Shown one piece after another: positions 18,450 to 31,104 of a stretch of DNA of 64,000 nt. Origin of the DNA: Accumulibacter sp. (lineage in GTDB: Bacteria; Pseudomonadota; Gammaproteobacteria; Burkholderiales; Rhodocyclaceae); contig JAFLDO010000013.1 in the NCBI GenBank assembly GCA_017302455.1, positions 1 to 64,000 of the forward strand, given 5' to 3'. Positions within the stretch are counted from its first letter, which is position 1; the number at the start of each line of letters is the position of its first letter. The position numbers and the translations under genes are program-made. Below the pieces are notes generated by a model. That model was not told the origin of the DNA and did no database searches. It was given only the letters and a program-made list of their open reading frames with translations.

Positions 18450-19459
18450 GGCTCGCGCCCAGGCTGCACTGGCAATTCGCGCCCCACGTCCGCCTGCCGG
18501 GAATCCCGGACTGGGCGAAAAGCCCGCACACCAAGAACGACGCCGGTGATCAGCAGGGCAATTCCGACCAGCGCTGTGCCGCCCGGCAGTGCGCCCCGCC
18601 AGATGAAGGCATAGGCAAAGGCCGCCAGGGTTTCGAAGACGATCAACTGGCCGGTGAGGGCTGTCGGCAACAACTTGCTGGCGCGGTTCCAGAGCAGGGT
18701 GCCGAGCCACGAGGCGCACAGCCCGAGGGTCAGCATCAGGCCGACGTAGCGCCCCGGATGCGGACCCAGAGGATAGTCGTAAGCGCTCTCCCCCCCGGCA
18801 TGGACGCCCGCCACTGCCATCCCGAGGGCAGCCAGGGGCAGCGTCGCCAAGCCCTGGGCGAGGGCCCAGGTACCCGAGGCCAGAGCCGGTCGCCGGCGCA
18901 ACCAGCGCGAATTGCGCACCGGGTACCAGGTCCAGGCGACGACTGCCGCCAGCGCCAGCAGGGCGCCGACGACATAGTCGTGCGCGCTACGACCTTCGCC
19001 GCGCTGCGCCATCTCGTGACTGTTCACCAGGGCGATGCCGAGGGCAATCACTGCCAGCGAAGGGAGCAGACGCCGCCACGGCAGTGCCTCACTGCCGAAG
19101 TTCGAGACGATGGCAATGACGATCGGCAAGGTGCCGATCAGCATCGTCGGCAACGGCGCATCGGCAAGCTGGATCGCCGCCGACAGGAACAGGTAGTAGA
19201 GGATGTTGCCGACCAGCGCCAGCTCGCCGGCCATTTGCCAGTCATCTCGCTGCAGGCGCCGCAGGCCCGGTAGATCGGTCAAGGCGAGGAGCAGCGCGAT
19301 GACGCCGAAACCGAGGTAGCGCCCGAACGAGAGCATGGCCGGCGGATAGTCCGGCAGCATCAGCGGAACGACGAAGACCAGCCCCCAGAGCAGGCCGGCG
19401 CCGAGCGCGCAGGCGACGCCTTCGACGAGTGCGCGGCTGGCCGATGCCTGCGGCCGCAT
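18446..19459 (-). CDS. EamA/DMT-family transporter
   Basis: A 337-residue protein with about ten hydrophobic helices arranged as two EamA-like halves (e.g. GVACALGAGLLWGLVF at the N-terminus, GLMLTLGLCASWLGTLLWN in the second half). Members export metabolites or amino acids; the substrate cannot be read. The start at 19459 (MRPQAS) is favoured over an upstream ATG because the family starts close to the first helix. It overlaps the M50-like gene. Confidence 0.8.
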   Translation of the reverse strand: MRPQASASRALVEGVACALGAGLLWGLVFVVPLMLPDYPPAMLSFGRYLGFGVIALLLALTDLPGLRRLQRDDWQMAGELALVGNILYYLFLSAAIQLADAPLPTMLIGTLPIVIAIVSNFGSEALPWRRLLPSLAVIALGIALVNSHEMAQRGEGRSAHDYVVGALLALAAVVAWTWYPVRNSRWLRRRPALASGTWALAQGLATLPLAALGMAVAGVHAGGESAYDYPLGPHPGRYVGLMLTLGLCASWLGTLLWNRASKLLPTALTGQLIVFETLAAFAYAFIWRGALPGGTALVGIALLITGVVLGVRAFRPVRDSRQADVGRELPVQPGREP

Positions 19460-19497
19460 GCTGACGTCTGCCTTCGCGTATCCCGAGTCGCAGCGGC

Positions 19498-19950
19498 CTA
19501 GTAGCGCAGGCTGGGCAATCTCGGCAGTTGCGGCCACTCGACGGCATCGAGCATGTTCTTGACCAGCAGGCCGAGTTCGGTGTCACCAGTGATCGACAGA
19601 TCGCGGTTGAAGAACAGGGTGTCCGGGTCCTCCTGACGAGCGAGCAATTGCAGAAAAGCAGACAGGTTGGCGCGAAACGACAGATCGGGGGCGTCCGGCA
19701 ATCTGAAGAGCGGCCGAAACAGACCACGGCGATAGGTGAAACAGGCCTGCCCGCCGGCGTCGACGACCTCGACGACGAAACTTCGCCCTTCAAGTTGCGC
19801 CAGGCTGTCTTCCGGCAGCAGGCCGACCTTGGCGGCAGCGTTCAACGCCGTCGCCAGGGCCAGGGAGTGCGGCCATTGCGGCAGATGCACGCCAATGGTG
19901 GAAACCAGGCCGGGCAGCCTGAAACGGGGAATTGCGAAGAGCTGGCTCAT
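19498..19950 (-). CDS. ubiT: Anaerobic ubiquinone biosynthesis accessory factor UbiT (SCP2 domain)
   Basis: A 150-residue protein with an SCP2 lipid-binding domain ([39 protein letters not shown]). In E. coli UbiT (YhbT) is a lipid-binding accessory factor for O2-independent ubiquinone synthesis with UbiU and UbiV. Its start overlaps the ubiV stop (ATGA), and ubiV/ubiU directly precede it, which makes the assignment firm. The upstream extension of the frame lies inside ubiV. Confidence 0.9.
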   Translation of the reverse strand: MSQLFAIPRFRLPGLVSTIGVHLPQWPHSLALATALNAAAKVGLLPEDSLAQLEGRSFVVEVVDAGGQACFTYRRGLFRPLFRLPDAPDLSFRANLSAFLQLLARQEDPDTLFFNRDLSITGDTELGLLVKNMLDAVEWPQLPRLPSLRY

Positions 19951-20882
19951 GTACCGATTCCTTCCTCTGTTGCGGCGACCGCCGGAGGATGCCGGACGAT
20001 GCCGGCTTCGCCAAACCAGTAGCCGTTCACCAGGCCCTCGGAGGCCCAGCCGGCGGTGTCCGGATCGACAGCCCGAGCGTGGCGAGCCGCGTCGAAAGCG
20101 GCAATTATCGCCGACATCGCCTGGGGCTGCGGACTGATGCGCACCACCTCGATGCCCAGGTCCAGCAGATCCGGCATTTGCGGCAGGAGATTGTAGGTCT
20201 GCGCCGACATCGTCTGAATGCCGTTGATGGTCAGGAACGGCTGCCCGGTGCGCGTGCGCAGCGTCAGCCCCTCGGGGTGATCGAGGCACTTGAACTGGCA
20301 GTCGTCCTTGTTGAGGATGTAGCGACGCGCCGTGAAACAGCGAGCCGAGAAGGCGAGCGGCAGTTTGCCGAAGACAAAGACTTCGGTCTCGACGCCTGCC
20401 GGGCGACTGCGATGCAGTGTCTCGATCAAGCGGCTGTCGCCCTCCAGCGGCGGTACCCAGCGCCGCATGCCGTAGCGGAAGAAGGTAGCCAGCGTCGCTT
20501 CGTTGTAGATGTTCAGGTGCGGCCCGGCAACGAACGGACGACCCGCGGCGATGCCGACCGCGCCGAGGTCGTTGACTTCGAGGCGGCAGCCGGGAATGTT
20601 GGTCAGTTCGTCGGTAAGTTCGTCGGCCAGGCGACGCACTGACTTGAGATCACTTTCCGATTCGAGCAGGGCCTGTGCGGCAACGACCACTTCCTTGCCG
20701 GCGGCGGCCAGATCGCGCGCCAGCGCAAGCCAGTCGGCCACGCGAATCTGCTGGCGGCGCGAACAGACGACCTCGCCAATGGTGATGATGTCGATGGCCG
20801 GGTTCTGCGCGATTTCGGCATAGAACTCGAAAACCTCGTGTTTGGGCCAGAAGTAGAGCAGCGGTCCGAGGGCCAGTTTCAT
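19947..20882 (-). CDS. ubiV: O2-independent ubiquinone hydroxylase component UbiV (U32 family)
   Basis: A 311-residue U32-family protein. With UbiU it forms a complex that hydroxylates the ubiquinone ring without oxygen. Four cysteines expected to hold a [4Fe-4S] cluster are visible: one in [11 protein letters not shown] near residue 39, one in [10 protein letters not shown] near residue 180, and CQFKC shortly after. The gene lies nine bases downstream of ubiU and overlaps ubiT. Confidence 0.93.
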   Translation of the reverse strand: MKLALGPLLYFWPKHEVFEFYAEIAQNPAIDIITIGEVVCSRRQQIRVADWLALARDLAAAGKEVVVAAQALLESESDLKSVRRLADELTDELTNIPGCRLEVNDLGAVGIAAGRPFVAGPHLNIYNEATLATFFRYGMRRWVPPLEGDSRLIETLHRSRPAGVETEVFVFGKLPLAFSARCFTARRYILNKDDCQFKCLDHPEGLTLRTRTGQPFLTINGIQTMSAQTYNLLPQMPDLLDLGIEVVRISPQPQAMSAIIAAFDAARHARAVDPDTAGWASEGLVNGYWFGEAGIVRHPPAVAATEEGIGT

Positions 20883-20891
20883 ATCTTGCTC

Positions 20892-21905
20892 CTAACGCCA
20901 TGGCCGGTTGTAGGCACCGAGCGTCACCTGGCTCCCCTCGGAGACCTTGGCCAGTTCGGCCTGCCAGGCCGGACGGACGTGAAAACGCTGACCATCGCGG
21001 GCCAGCGCGTCGAGCGCGGCGCGCAGGGTACGCGTCACTTGCGCGACGTAGGTCGGGCTGCGTTGACGCCCCTCGACCTTGATTGCCGCGACGCCGGCTG
21101 CGGCGATCGCCGGCAGGATTTCCAGCACGTTGAGACTGGTCGGCTCTTCGAGCGCGTAGTAGGTCTCGCCATCGACCGCGAAGCGGCCCTTGCACAGGGT
21201 CGGATACCCGGCCGGTTCGTCGTCGCCGAAACAGTCGATGACGATGCCGTTCAGGCGCGTCGTCATCTGTCCCGGCGAGCGTTCCCACTGCACGTACTTC
21301 GCCGGCGAACACGCGCCGACGGTGTTCGGTGATTCGCCCGTGGCGTACGACGACAGCCAGCAGCGTCCCTCGTTCATCACGCACAGGCTGCCGAAACCGA
21401 AGACTTCGATCTCCACCGGCGTGTTCCTGATGACCGTTTCCACCTGCACCAGAGTGAGTACGCGCGGCAGCACCGCACGCCGGACGGCGAACTCGCGATG
21501 GGCGAAGTTGACGGCTTCGTAGCTGGTCGCCGAGCCCTGCACCGAGAGGTGCAGGCGCAGCGTCGGGTGACGCTTGCTGGCGTAGTCGAGCAGACCGATG
21601 TCGGCGAGGATCACCGCGTCGACACCGAGATCGGCGGCGCCATCGACCGCCCGCTGCCAGTCAGCGGCACGTCCGGGCTGCGCAAAGGTGTTGATCGCCA
21701 TCAACACCTGCCGATGACGCGACTGGGCGTAGCGAATTCCCTCGACCATCGCCTTGTGATCGAAATTCAGGCCGGCAAAGTTGCGGGCGTTGGTGTCATT
21801 CCGGTAGCCGAGATAGACCGCGTCGGCGCCGTTGTCGACGGCTGCGCGCAGCGCCGGCAGGCTGCCGGCAGGACAGACGAGTTGAGGGATTGTCGGGCGT
21901 GCCAT
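20892..21905 (-). CDS. ubiU: O2-independent ubiquinone hydroxylase component UbiU (U32 family)
   Basis: A 337-residue U32-family protein beginning MARPTIPQLVCPAGSLPALRAAV. The U32 signature region is seen as VEIEVFGFGSLCVMNEGRCWLSSYATG, with later Cys residues (GACSPAKY, YPTLCKG) completing the probable [4Fe-4S] site. The 54-codon upstream extension is rejected because the family starts near the PAG motif. First gene of the ubiUVT set, which allows ubiquinone production under anoxia, e.g. for denitrifying or anaerobic-aerobic cycling lifestyles. Confidence 0.93.
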   Translation of the reverse strand: MARPTIPQLVCPAGSLPALRAAVDNGADAVYLGYRNDTNARNFAGLNFDHKAMVEGIRYAQSRHRQVLMAINTFAQPGRAADWQRAVDGAADLGVDAVILADIGLLDYASKRHPTLRLHLSVQGSATSYEAVNFAHREFAVRRAVLPRVLTLVQVETVIRNTPVEIEVFGFGSLCVMNEGRCWLSSYATGESPNTVGACSPAKYVQWERSPGQMTTRLNGIVIDCFGDDEPAGYPTLCKGRFAVDGETYYALEEPTSLNVLEILPAIAAAGVAAIKVEGRQRSPTYVAQVTRTLRAALDALARDGQRFHVRPAWQAELAKVSEGSQVTLGAYNRPWR

Positions 21906-21969
21906 GGGAATCCTCGTCGAGCGAAGCACGCCAGTATAGTCACGACGGCCTGGCGGCACTTGATTCCGG

Positions 21970-22779
21970 TCAAGTTGCGGGCGAATTGGCCAACTCGCGC
22001 CGCAAGCGGCGCAGATACGGCAGCCCGTGCAGCGCCCGCGTGCCGTACCAGGAGACCAGTTCCCCATCGATCAGCGCCGCGCGCACGCCCGGCAGTTCGT
22101 CCAGCAGTTGGCGCCGGTGTTTTTCACGAAACGGGTAGGGCTCGCTCGACAACAGAACGATGTCGGCTTCGCGGGCCACGCTGGGTAGGTCGACCTCCGG
22201 ATAGCGGACGCTGCTGAGCACGGGCAGCGTGTCCCAGCCCGCTGCCGCCAGCATGCGCGAGATGTAGGTGTCGCGGGCAACGCTGAGCCAGGGTTGGCGC
22301 CAGATCAGGTACAGCACCCGCTGTCGCGGCACGCCGGTGAGCCAGGCGGTGGTCGCCGCCCATTCGCGCTCGAAGGCGGCGCACAGATCCGCGGCCTGGC
22401 TCTCGCGCCCGAAGACGCCGCCGACCAGCCGGTACAGATCGAGGTTGTCGCGCGGCGCCAGCGGGTGGGTCACGATCAGATGCGGCACGAAGTCGCGCAG
22501 CGCCTCGACTTCCTCGCGCCGGTTCTCGTCGATGTTCGCGATGACGTGCGTCGGCGCCAGCGCCCGCAGCGTATCGATCGAGAAACCTTTGGTGCCGCCC
22601 ACCTTCGCTATCCGCCGAACCGCTTGCCGAGGGTGGACGCAGAAACCGGTGCGGCCGACGAGAACACCGGCGAGTCCAAGGTCGATCACTAGTTCGGTGA
22701 TGCTCGGCACCAGCGAGACGATCCGTGGGCTGCCCGGATAGCGGTCGTGCGGCTTGCCGAGCGCGTCAGACCATTGCAT
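21970..22779 (-). CDS. BtuF-like cobalamin-binding protein
   Basis: A 269-residue helical-backbone metal-receptor protein similar to vitamin B12-binding BtuF: SLVPSITELVIDLGLAGVLVG at the start, then VGGTKGFSIDTLRALAPTHVIAN. It has no obvious signal peptide in the chosen form, which is seen in some stand-alone members annotated as cobalamin-binding protein. The start at 22779 (MQWSDAL) is chosen because the upstream extension runs into the divergent SDR gene. B12 handling fits the B12-dependent ribonucleotide reductase in this window. Confidence 0.75.
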   Translation of the reverse strand: MQWSDALGKPHDRYPGSPRIVSLVPSITELVIDLGLAGVLVGRTGFCVHPRQAVRRIAKVGGTKGFSIDTLRALAPTHVIANIDENRREEVEALRDFVPHLIVTHPLAPRDNLDLYRLVGGVFGRESQAADLCAAFEREWAATTAWLTGVPRQRVLYLIWRQPWLSVARDTYISRMLAAAGWDTLPVLSSVRYPEVDLPSVAREADIVLLSSEPYPFREKHRRQLLDELPGVRAALIDGELVSWYGTRALHGLPYLRRLRRELANSPAT

Positions 22780-22817
22780 GATTCGGCCTCTGCCATGTGG
22801 AAGAACAGGAGAGACAG

Positions 22818-23543
22818 ATGCTAGCCCAGAAACTTGCCGTTGTGACCGGTGCCGCGCGTGGCCTCGGCCTCTCGGTGGCACGCGAACTGGCGGCCGCCGG
22901 CTGTCTGGTACTGATGGTCGGGCGTACGGCCGAAACGATCGAAGACGCTGCCCGGGACCTGCAGGCGCTGGGCCACAAGGTGCTGCCGCATGTCGCCGAC
23001 GTTACCGACGCGAGCGCCGTCGCCGCGCTCGCGGCGCGCTTGCGCCGTGAGTTCGGGCGCGCCGACATTCTCGTCAACAACGCCGGCGTGCTGCTCGAAC
23101 CGCGCGGCTTTGCCGTTCCCGAGGATGCCAGCGCGCTTGTCGTCGACCCCGAAATCGTTGCCGCCACCTATGCCTGCAACGCCCTCGCGCCGCTGCGCCT
23201 GATCCAGGCGATCGTGCCGCTGATGCGCGACAACGGCTGGGGGAGAATCGTCAACGTCTCGTCAGGCATGGGGCAGCTAGCTGACATGGGAGGCTGCTGG
23301 CCCGGCTACCGGATGTCCAAGGCAGCGCTCAACGCGCTGACGCGCCTTACCGCCAGGGAGCTGGAAGGGAGCCCGATCAAGGTGAATGCGGTCTGCCCGG
23401 GCTGGTGCCGTACCGAGATGGGTGGCCAGGACGCCACGCGCAGCGCCGACGAGGGTGCCCAGGGAATCGTCTGGGCAGCGCTGCTGCCGGACGACGGACC
23501 GAGCGGCGGCTTCTTTCGCGACGGCAAACCGATCGACTGGTGA
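22818..23543 (+). CDS. Short-chain dehydrogenase/reductase
   Basis: A 241-residue classical SDR. The NAD(P)-binding motif TGAARGLG, the NNAG motif, the catalytic Ser in NVSSGMG and the YxxxK pair in GYRMSKAAL are all present, as is the PG motif. Substrate unknown. AGGAGAG lies just upstream of the ATG at 22818. It is divergent from the BtuF-like gene with only 38 bases between start codons. Confidence 0.85.
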   Translation: MLAQKLAVVTGAARGLGLSVARELAAAGCLVLMVGRTAETIEDAARDLQALGHKVLPHVADVTDASAVAALAARLRREFGRADILVNNAGVLLEPRGFAVPEDASALVVDPEIVAATYACNALAPLRLIQAIVPLMRDNGWGRIVNVSSGMGQLADMGGCWPGYRMSKAALNALTRLTARELEGSPIKVNAVCPGWCRTEMGGQDATRSADEGAQGIVWAALLPDDGPSGGFFRDGKPIDW

Positions 23544-23621
23544 GCTTGCCTGCCGTCGACTTCCCGGCCCGCCGCGGCGCCTCCCTCGGCAGTCGGCCCG
23601 GCCGGAGCTGCCGACCCGGGT

Positions 23622-27509
<3,888 letters not shown>

Positions 27510-27520
27510 GCCCGAGCCGA

Positions 27521-28678
27521 TCAAGGATGCGAACCGGCCGGGCGAGTTTCACCGATGTAGGCCACGGTCATCGTCTGGTTGTGCAGCCGGCAGCCGCCGC
27601 TTCGCGCGAAGGGGCCAATCTCGCCGTAGGAATAGAAACCGGCCAGAACGGCGCTGTTGCCGAACACTTCGCCGACGGCTTCGACCTCCTCATCAACGCG
27701 GCCGCCCATCACCAGCTTGCGCCCGACACAGCTCACCAGCAGGGCCAGGCCCTGTCCATCGGGTCGGCGCATCTGCTGCACGGCCTCGGCGGCCGCCTCG
27801 GCGCCGTCGACCAGGGCATCGGTGCTGGCGTGCATCAGTTTCAGGTAACCCTCGGGGTCGATCTCGCCGGCCAGCGTCAGGCTGCCATCGCGCTCATCGA
27901 CGCCGAGGATGGTGCGGATCAGTCCCACTTCGCGGTGGTCGCTGCCAAGCATGGCAAAAGGGAAAAGCAGACCCGATGCCGGCAGTCCGCTGGCGTGCTC
28001 GCCGAGGTAGCGCTTATAGACCTCCAGCGCCGGCTCGCCATCCAGTTCACGGAGGACGTTGCCGGCACAGCCGGTCACCTTGCGTGCCGGACCGAAGGGA
28101 GACCAGCCTCCGAAGGAAGCGTGGCAGAAGTCCAGATCCTCACCGTAGAGCCCGAGGATGACCAGCGTGTCCCTGCTCGCCCCCCGGCCGTCGAGTACCC
28201 AGGTTTCGCGGAAGGCACCGCCGTCGCCGGCGAGGCCACCGGCAAGCGGGACGCCTGGGCCGAGAACGTCACCGATCCCGACCAACAGGGCGCAACCATT
28301 GATCCTGACTCCCTGGCCAAAGACCAGGACAGCTCGCAAGCCATCCTTCGGCAGCTGTGCGGCGAGCCGCCGACCGGCGCCAAGCGAATCGTCCATTGCC
28401 GCCAGTGTCGTCGAGGCAACAGCCAGACGCGTGCTCGCGAAGCCTACGGCGGTGACCACGCACGCATTTTCGGAAACCCCGGCCGCCGAGATCTCGCCAG
28501 CGGTCGAGCAACCGACGCGATGCGCGTCGGGAAAGAGAGTCGCCAACGGCGCCGCCGCAGCCTGCAGCAGATCGCTACCGCCGAAGGCCAGGATCAGATC
28601 CGCGCGCACGCCGGTCAATTGGGCCAGTTCGCTGGCGATGGCCGGAGCATTGCGAAGAACGACCTGCGCAGTGTGCAT
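27521..28678 (-). CDS. FIST-domain sensory protein
   Basis: A 385-residue protein with FIST N and FIST C domains, thought to bind small ligands such as amino acids and signal to kinases or cyclic-di-GMP enzymes. The N-terminal region has AHRVGCSTAGEIS and a VPLAGGLAGDG segment. The C-terminal region has GLALLVSCVGRKLVMGGRVDEEVEA and the final GFYSYGEIGPF, all family hallmarks. Its stop overlaps or abuts the start of the hybrid kinase, so the two probably form a sensor-kinase pair. Confidence 0.88.
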   Translation of the reverse strand: MHTAQVVLRNAPAIASELAQLTGVRADLILAFGGSDLLQAAAAPLATLFPDAHRVGCSTAGEISAAGVSENACVVTAVGFASTRLAVASTTLAAMDDSLGAGRRLAAQLPKDGLRAVLVFGQGVRINGCALLVGIGDVLGPGVPLAGGLAGDGGAFRETWVLDGRGASRDTLVILGLYGEDLDFCHASFGGWSPFGPARKVTGCAGNVLRELDGEPALEVYKRYLGEHASGLPASGLLFPFAMLGSDHREVGLIRTILGVDERDGSLTLAGEIDPEGYLKLMHASTDALVDGAEAAAEAVQQMRRPDGQGLALLVSCVGRKLVMGGRVDEEVEAVGEVFGNSAVLAGFYSYGEIGPFARSGGCRLHNQTMTVAYIGETRPAGSHP

Positions 28679-28757
28679 CGATGTTTCCCCTATTCACAGC
28701 GGCAAGCGCGACGCCGAGCCCGGAGAATAGCGCCGTGCCCCCAGCCAGACAAGCGCT

Positions 28758-29528
28758 CTAGCCCGACCCCCGCGGCTTGCGCGGCGCGCCGGCAAGGAGC
28801 CGGTCGTAGAGCTGGTTCGGCAGCACGCGCAACGCCTTGCCGACCAAAGCCATCTGCCAGGGGATGACGACGTAGCTGCTGCCCCGCGCGATGGCGCGCG
28901 CAAAGCGCGGCGCGGCGGCATCTGCCGACAGCAGGAACGGCATCGGGAACGGGTTGGTGGCGGTCATTGGTGTACGGATGTAGCCGGGACTGATGGTCAC
29001 CACCGCAACCCCCGAGCCGCGCAGTTCGAGACGCAGACTTTCGAGGTAGCTGATTGCCGCCGCTTTCGACGCGCTGTACGCCTCTGCCCCGGGCAAGCCG
29101 CGGATGCCGGCCAGCGACGCGATGCCGACCAGACGCCCGGCGCCGGCACGCCGCATGCCGCCGAGGAAAGGTGCAAAGGTCGCCACCATGCCAAAGAAAT
29201 TGACATCCATAACCCGCCGGATGGTGTCGAGATCCTCGGCGTGCTCGGTCAGCGTCCCGACGGACACTCCGGCGTTGGCAATGACGATATCCGGAACGCC
29301 GGCACGGGCGATGAAGTCCTCGCCGGCGGCACGCATGGCCGCCGCGTCGGTCACGTCGAGCGGGTAGGCGTGCAGCTGGCCCGGCCAGCGTGCACACAGC
29401 TCCTGCAGGGGCTCGCGCCGACGCGCGCAAACGCCGAGCACGGCCCCTCGCGCCGCGTAGTATTCAGCGAGTGCCCAGCCGATGCCCGATGAGGCACCCG
29501 TGATGAAAACAGTGTCAAGCGCCTGCAC
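28758..29528 (-). CDS. Short-chain dehydrogenase/reductase
   Basis: A classical SDR of about 256 residues: TGASSGIGWALAEYYAARGA for cofactor binding, IANAG, and the active-site YSASKAA. Substrate unknown; membrane-peripheral SDRs like this often act on lipids or ketones. The GTG at 29528 is preferred because it starts eight residues before TGASSGIG; a TTG ten codons upstream (29558) is the alternative. No clear operon link to its neighbours. Confidence 0.8.
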   Translation of the reverse strand: MQALDTVFITGASSGIGWALAEYYAARGAVLGVCARRREPLQELCARWPGQLHAYPLDVTDAAAMRAAGEDFIARAGVPDIVIANAGVSVGTLTEHAEDLDTIRRVMDVNFFGMVATFAPFLGGMRRAGAGRLVGIASLAGIRGLPGAEAYSASKAAAISYLESLRLELRGSGVAVVTISPGYIRTPMTATNPFPMPFLLSADAAAPRFARAIARGSSYVVIPWQMALVGKALRVLPNQLYDRLLAGAPRKPRGSG

Positions 29529-29630
29529 GCGGTGTCCGAAGAACGAGCGCTCCGGCAAGGGACTGAGCCAGGCAGGCCAAGCGGTCGGCTGACGACGGGC
29601 ACGGCGATGTGGCGGAGCCGCGCCACGGCG

Positions 29631-30278
29631 TCACTTCTTGCCGCGCTCGCTGCGTGCCTTGTTGATGACCTGATCGGTCAAGGCGATCAACTCGGTGAAA
29701 CCCTTGGTCTCCTTGCCGGTCACCAGGTACTTGCCGTCGACGGCCAGTGCCGGAACGCCCTGAATCTTGTACGCCTGAGCCATCTGGTCGGCGCGCTTGA
29801 CTTTGCTGATCACCCCGAAGGAGTTGAAGGCGTCGGTAAACTTCCGGGCATCGACACCCTGCGTGGCGACCCACTCGATGATGCTTTTATCGTCATAGAG
29901 CTTGCCCCCCGCCTGATGCAGAGCGTTGAACACAGCGCCGTCGAGCCTGGCCAGATCGCCTGTCACCTCCAGCGCGTAGTAGAGCCTCGCCAGACTCGCC
30001 CACGCGGGACGGCCGAACGACACCGGTACGCGCTTGAAGACCACATCGGCGGGCAAAGCCGCCGACCACTTGCCGACCACCGGGTGGAACTCGCTGCAAT
30101 GCGGACAGCCGTACGAAAAGAACTCGAGCACCTCGAGCTTGCCCGGGTTGTCTGTGGTCTGTACCGGGACTATCGGCACGTAGTCGCGGCCGACCACCAG
30201 CTGCGCCCGTGCCGGCGTCATGAACACCAGCAGACTCAGGGCGAGCGCCAGACACCATCCGTTGATGCGTCCGAACAT
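29631..30278 (-). CDS. dsbA: Thiol:disulfide interchange protein DsbA
   Basis: A 215-residue periplasmic oxidase that introduces disulfide bonds into exported proteins. There is an N-terminal signal peptide (about residues 1-26, ending PARAQ), the redox motif CPHC in FFSYGCPHCSEFHP, and the cis-proline loop IQGVPALAVDGKY. The start at 30278 begins the signal peptide. The gene follows the SPOR-protein gene and argS on the same strand, a common betaproteobacterial order. Confidence 0.93.
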   Translation of the reverse strand: MFGRINGWCLALALSLLVFMTPARAQLVVGRDYVPIVPVQTTDNPGKLEVLEFFSYGCPHCSEFHPVVGKWSAALPADVVFKRVPVSFGRPAWASLARLYYALEVTGDLARLDGAVFNALHQAGGKLYDDKSIIEWVATQGVDARKFTDAFNSFGVISKVKRADQMAQAYKIQGVPALAVDGKYLVTGKETKGFTELIALTDQVINKARSERGKK

Positions 30279-30298
30279 GCGTATTCTCCTCAATGGGT

Positions 30299-31084
30299 TC
30301 AATCTTTCCTGACCAGATTGGCATCGATGCCCTGCCTGGCCAGATCGGCGCGCAGGTGATTGACGTCGTCGATCTTGTGGTACGGCCCGAGGCGGACCCG
30401 ATACCACACCTTGTCCTGCAACATCACCTGCTGGATCCTCGCCTCAGCACCGAGTAACGCCAGTTTCGCCTTTTGGTTGTCCGCTTCGCTCGCACTCTGG
30501 AAAGAACCTGCCTGCAGGTAGATCGGTTCCTTGAGCGTCGCTTCCTTGCTGCTCTTGGCACCTTCCGCCGACTTGGCATCCGCCGGCTTGCCCTCGGCCG
30601 GCTTGCCCTCGGCCGGTTTGCTGGCCGCTGTCCGGGTCTCGACCGGTCTGGTCTCGGTGGGCTTCGCCTCCGCCGGCTTCGTCTCGTCGTGTCTCGTCTC
30701 GACAGGTTTGCTGACCGGGGACTTGACCTCCTCCGGCTTGGGATCCGGGATTGCATCCGCCTTGCCGGGCAGAATCTTGTAGAAGTCGAAGCGTGGCTTT
30801 TCGCCGGCGACCGGGTCGCCGGGCTTGCCCGGAAGGGCCACCGGAGCCGTGGCAACCGGCGGCACCTCCGCGCTGGCCGGCGTCGCCGACTTGCCGGCGA
30901 CCGGCGGGGGCAGTCTCGGCTGCTGGCCCGTCGTGGTGAACGGCAGCGGCGCTTTGTTGATGTACCAGACGACACCGGCCACGGCGATCACGCCGATGAC
31001 CAGACCGATGAACAAGCCGAGCAGAGTGCCGCCACCCGATTTCCTGCCGGGCGGCGCCTTGCGGGGTTTCATGTCACGACTCAT
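30299..31084 (-). CDS. SPOR-domain, FtsN-like cell-division protein
   Basis: A 261-residue protein with a basic cytoplasmic start, one membrane helix (LLGLFIGLVIGVIAVAGVVWY), a long Pro/Lys/Glu-rich linker with short KPAEGKPAEGKPAD repeats, and a C-terminal SPOR domain (IYLQAGSFQSASEADNQKAKL to the end). SPOR domains bind denuded peptidoglycan at the division site. The layout and position directly after argS match betaproteobacterial FtsN-like proteins. The start at 31084 (MSRDMK) is chosen over a slightly longer frame. Confidence 0.85.
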   Translation of the reverse strand: MSRDMKPRKAPPGRKSGGGTLLGLFIGLVIGVIAVAGVVWYINKAPLPFTTTGQQPRLPPPVAGKSATPASAEVPPVATAPVALPGKPGDPVAGEKPRFDFYKILPGKADAIPDPKPEEVKSPVSKPVETRHDETKPAEAKPTETRPVETRTAASKPAEGKPAEGKPADAKSAEGAKSSKEATLKEPIYLQAGSFQSASEADNQKAKLALLGAEARIQQVMLQDKVWYRVRLGPYHKIDDVNHLRADLARQGIDANLVRKD

Positions 31085-31104
31085 GGAAGTCCTCTGTTCT
31101 CCAA

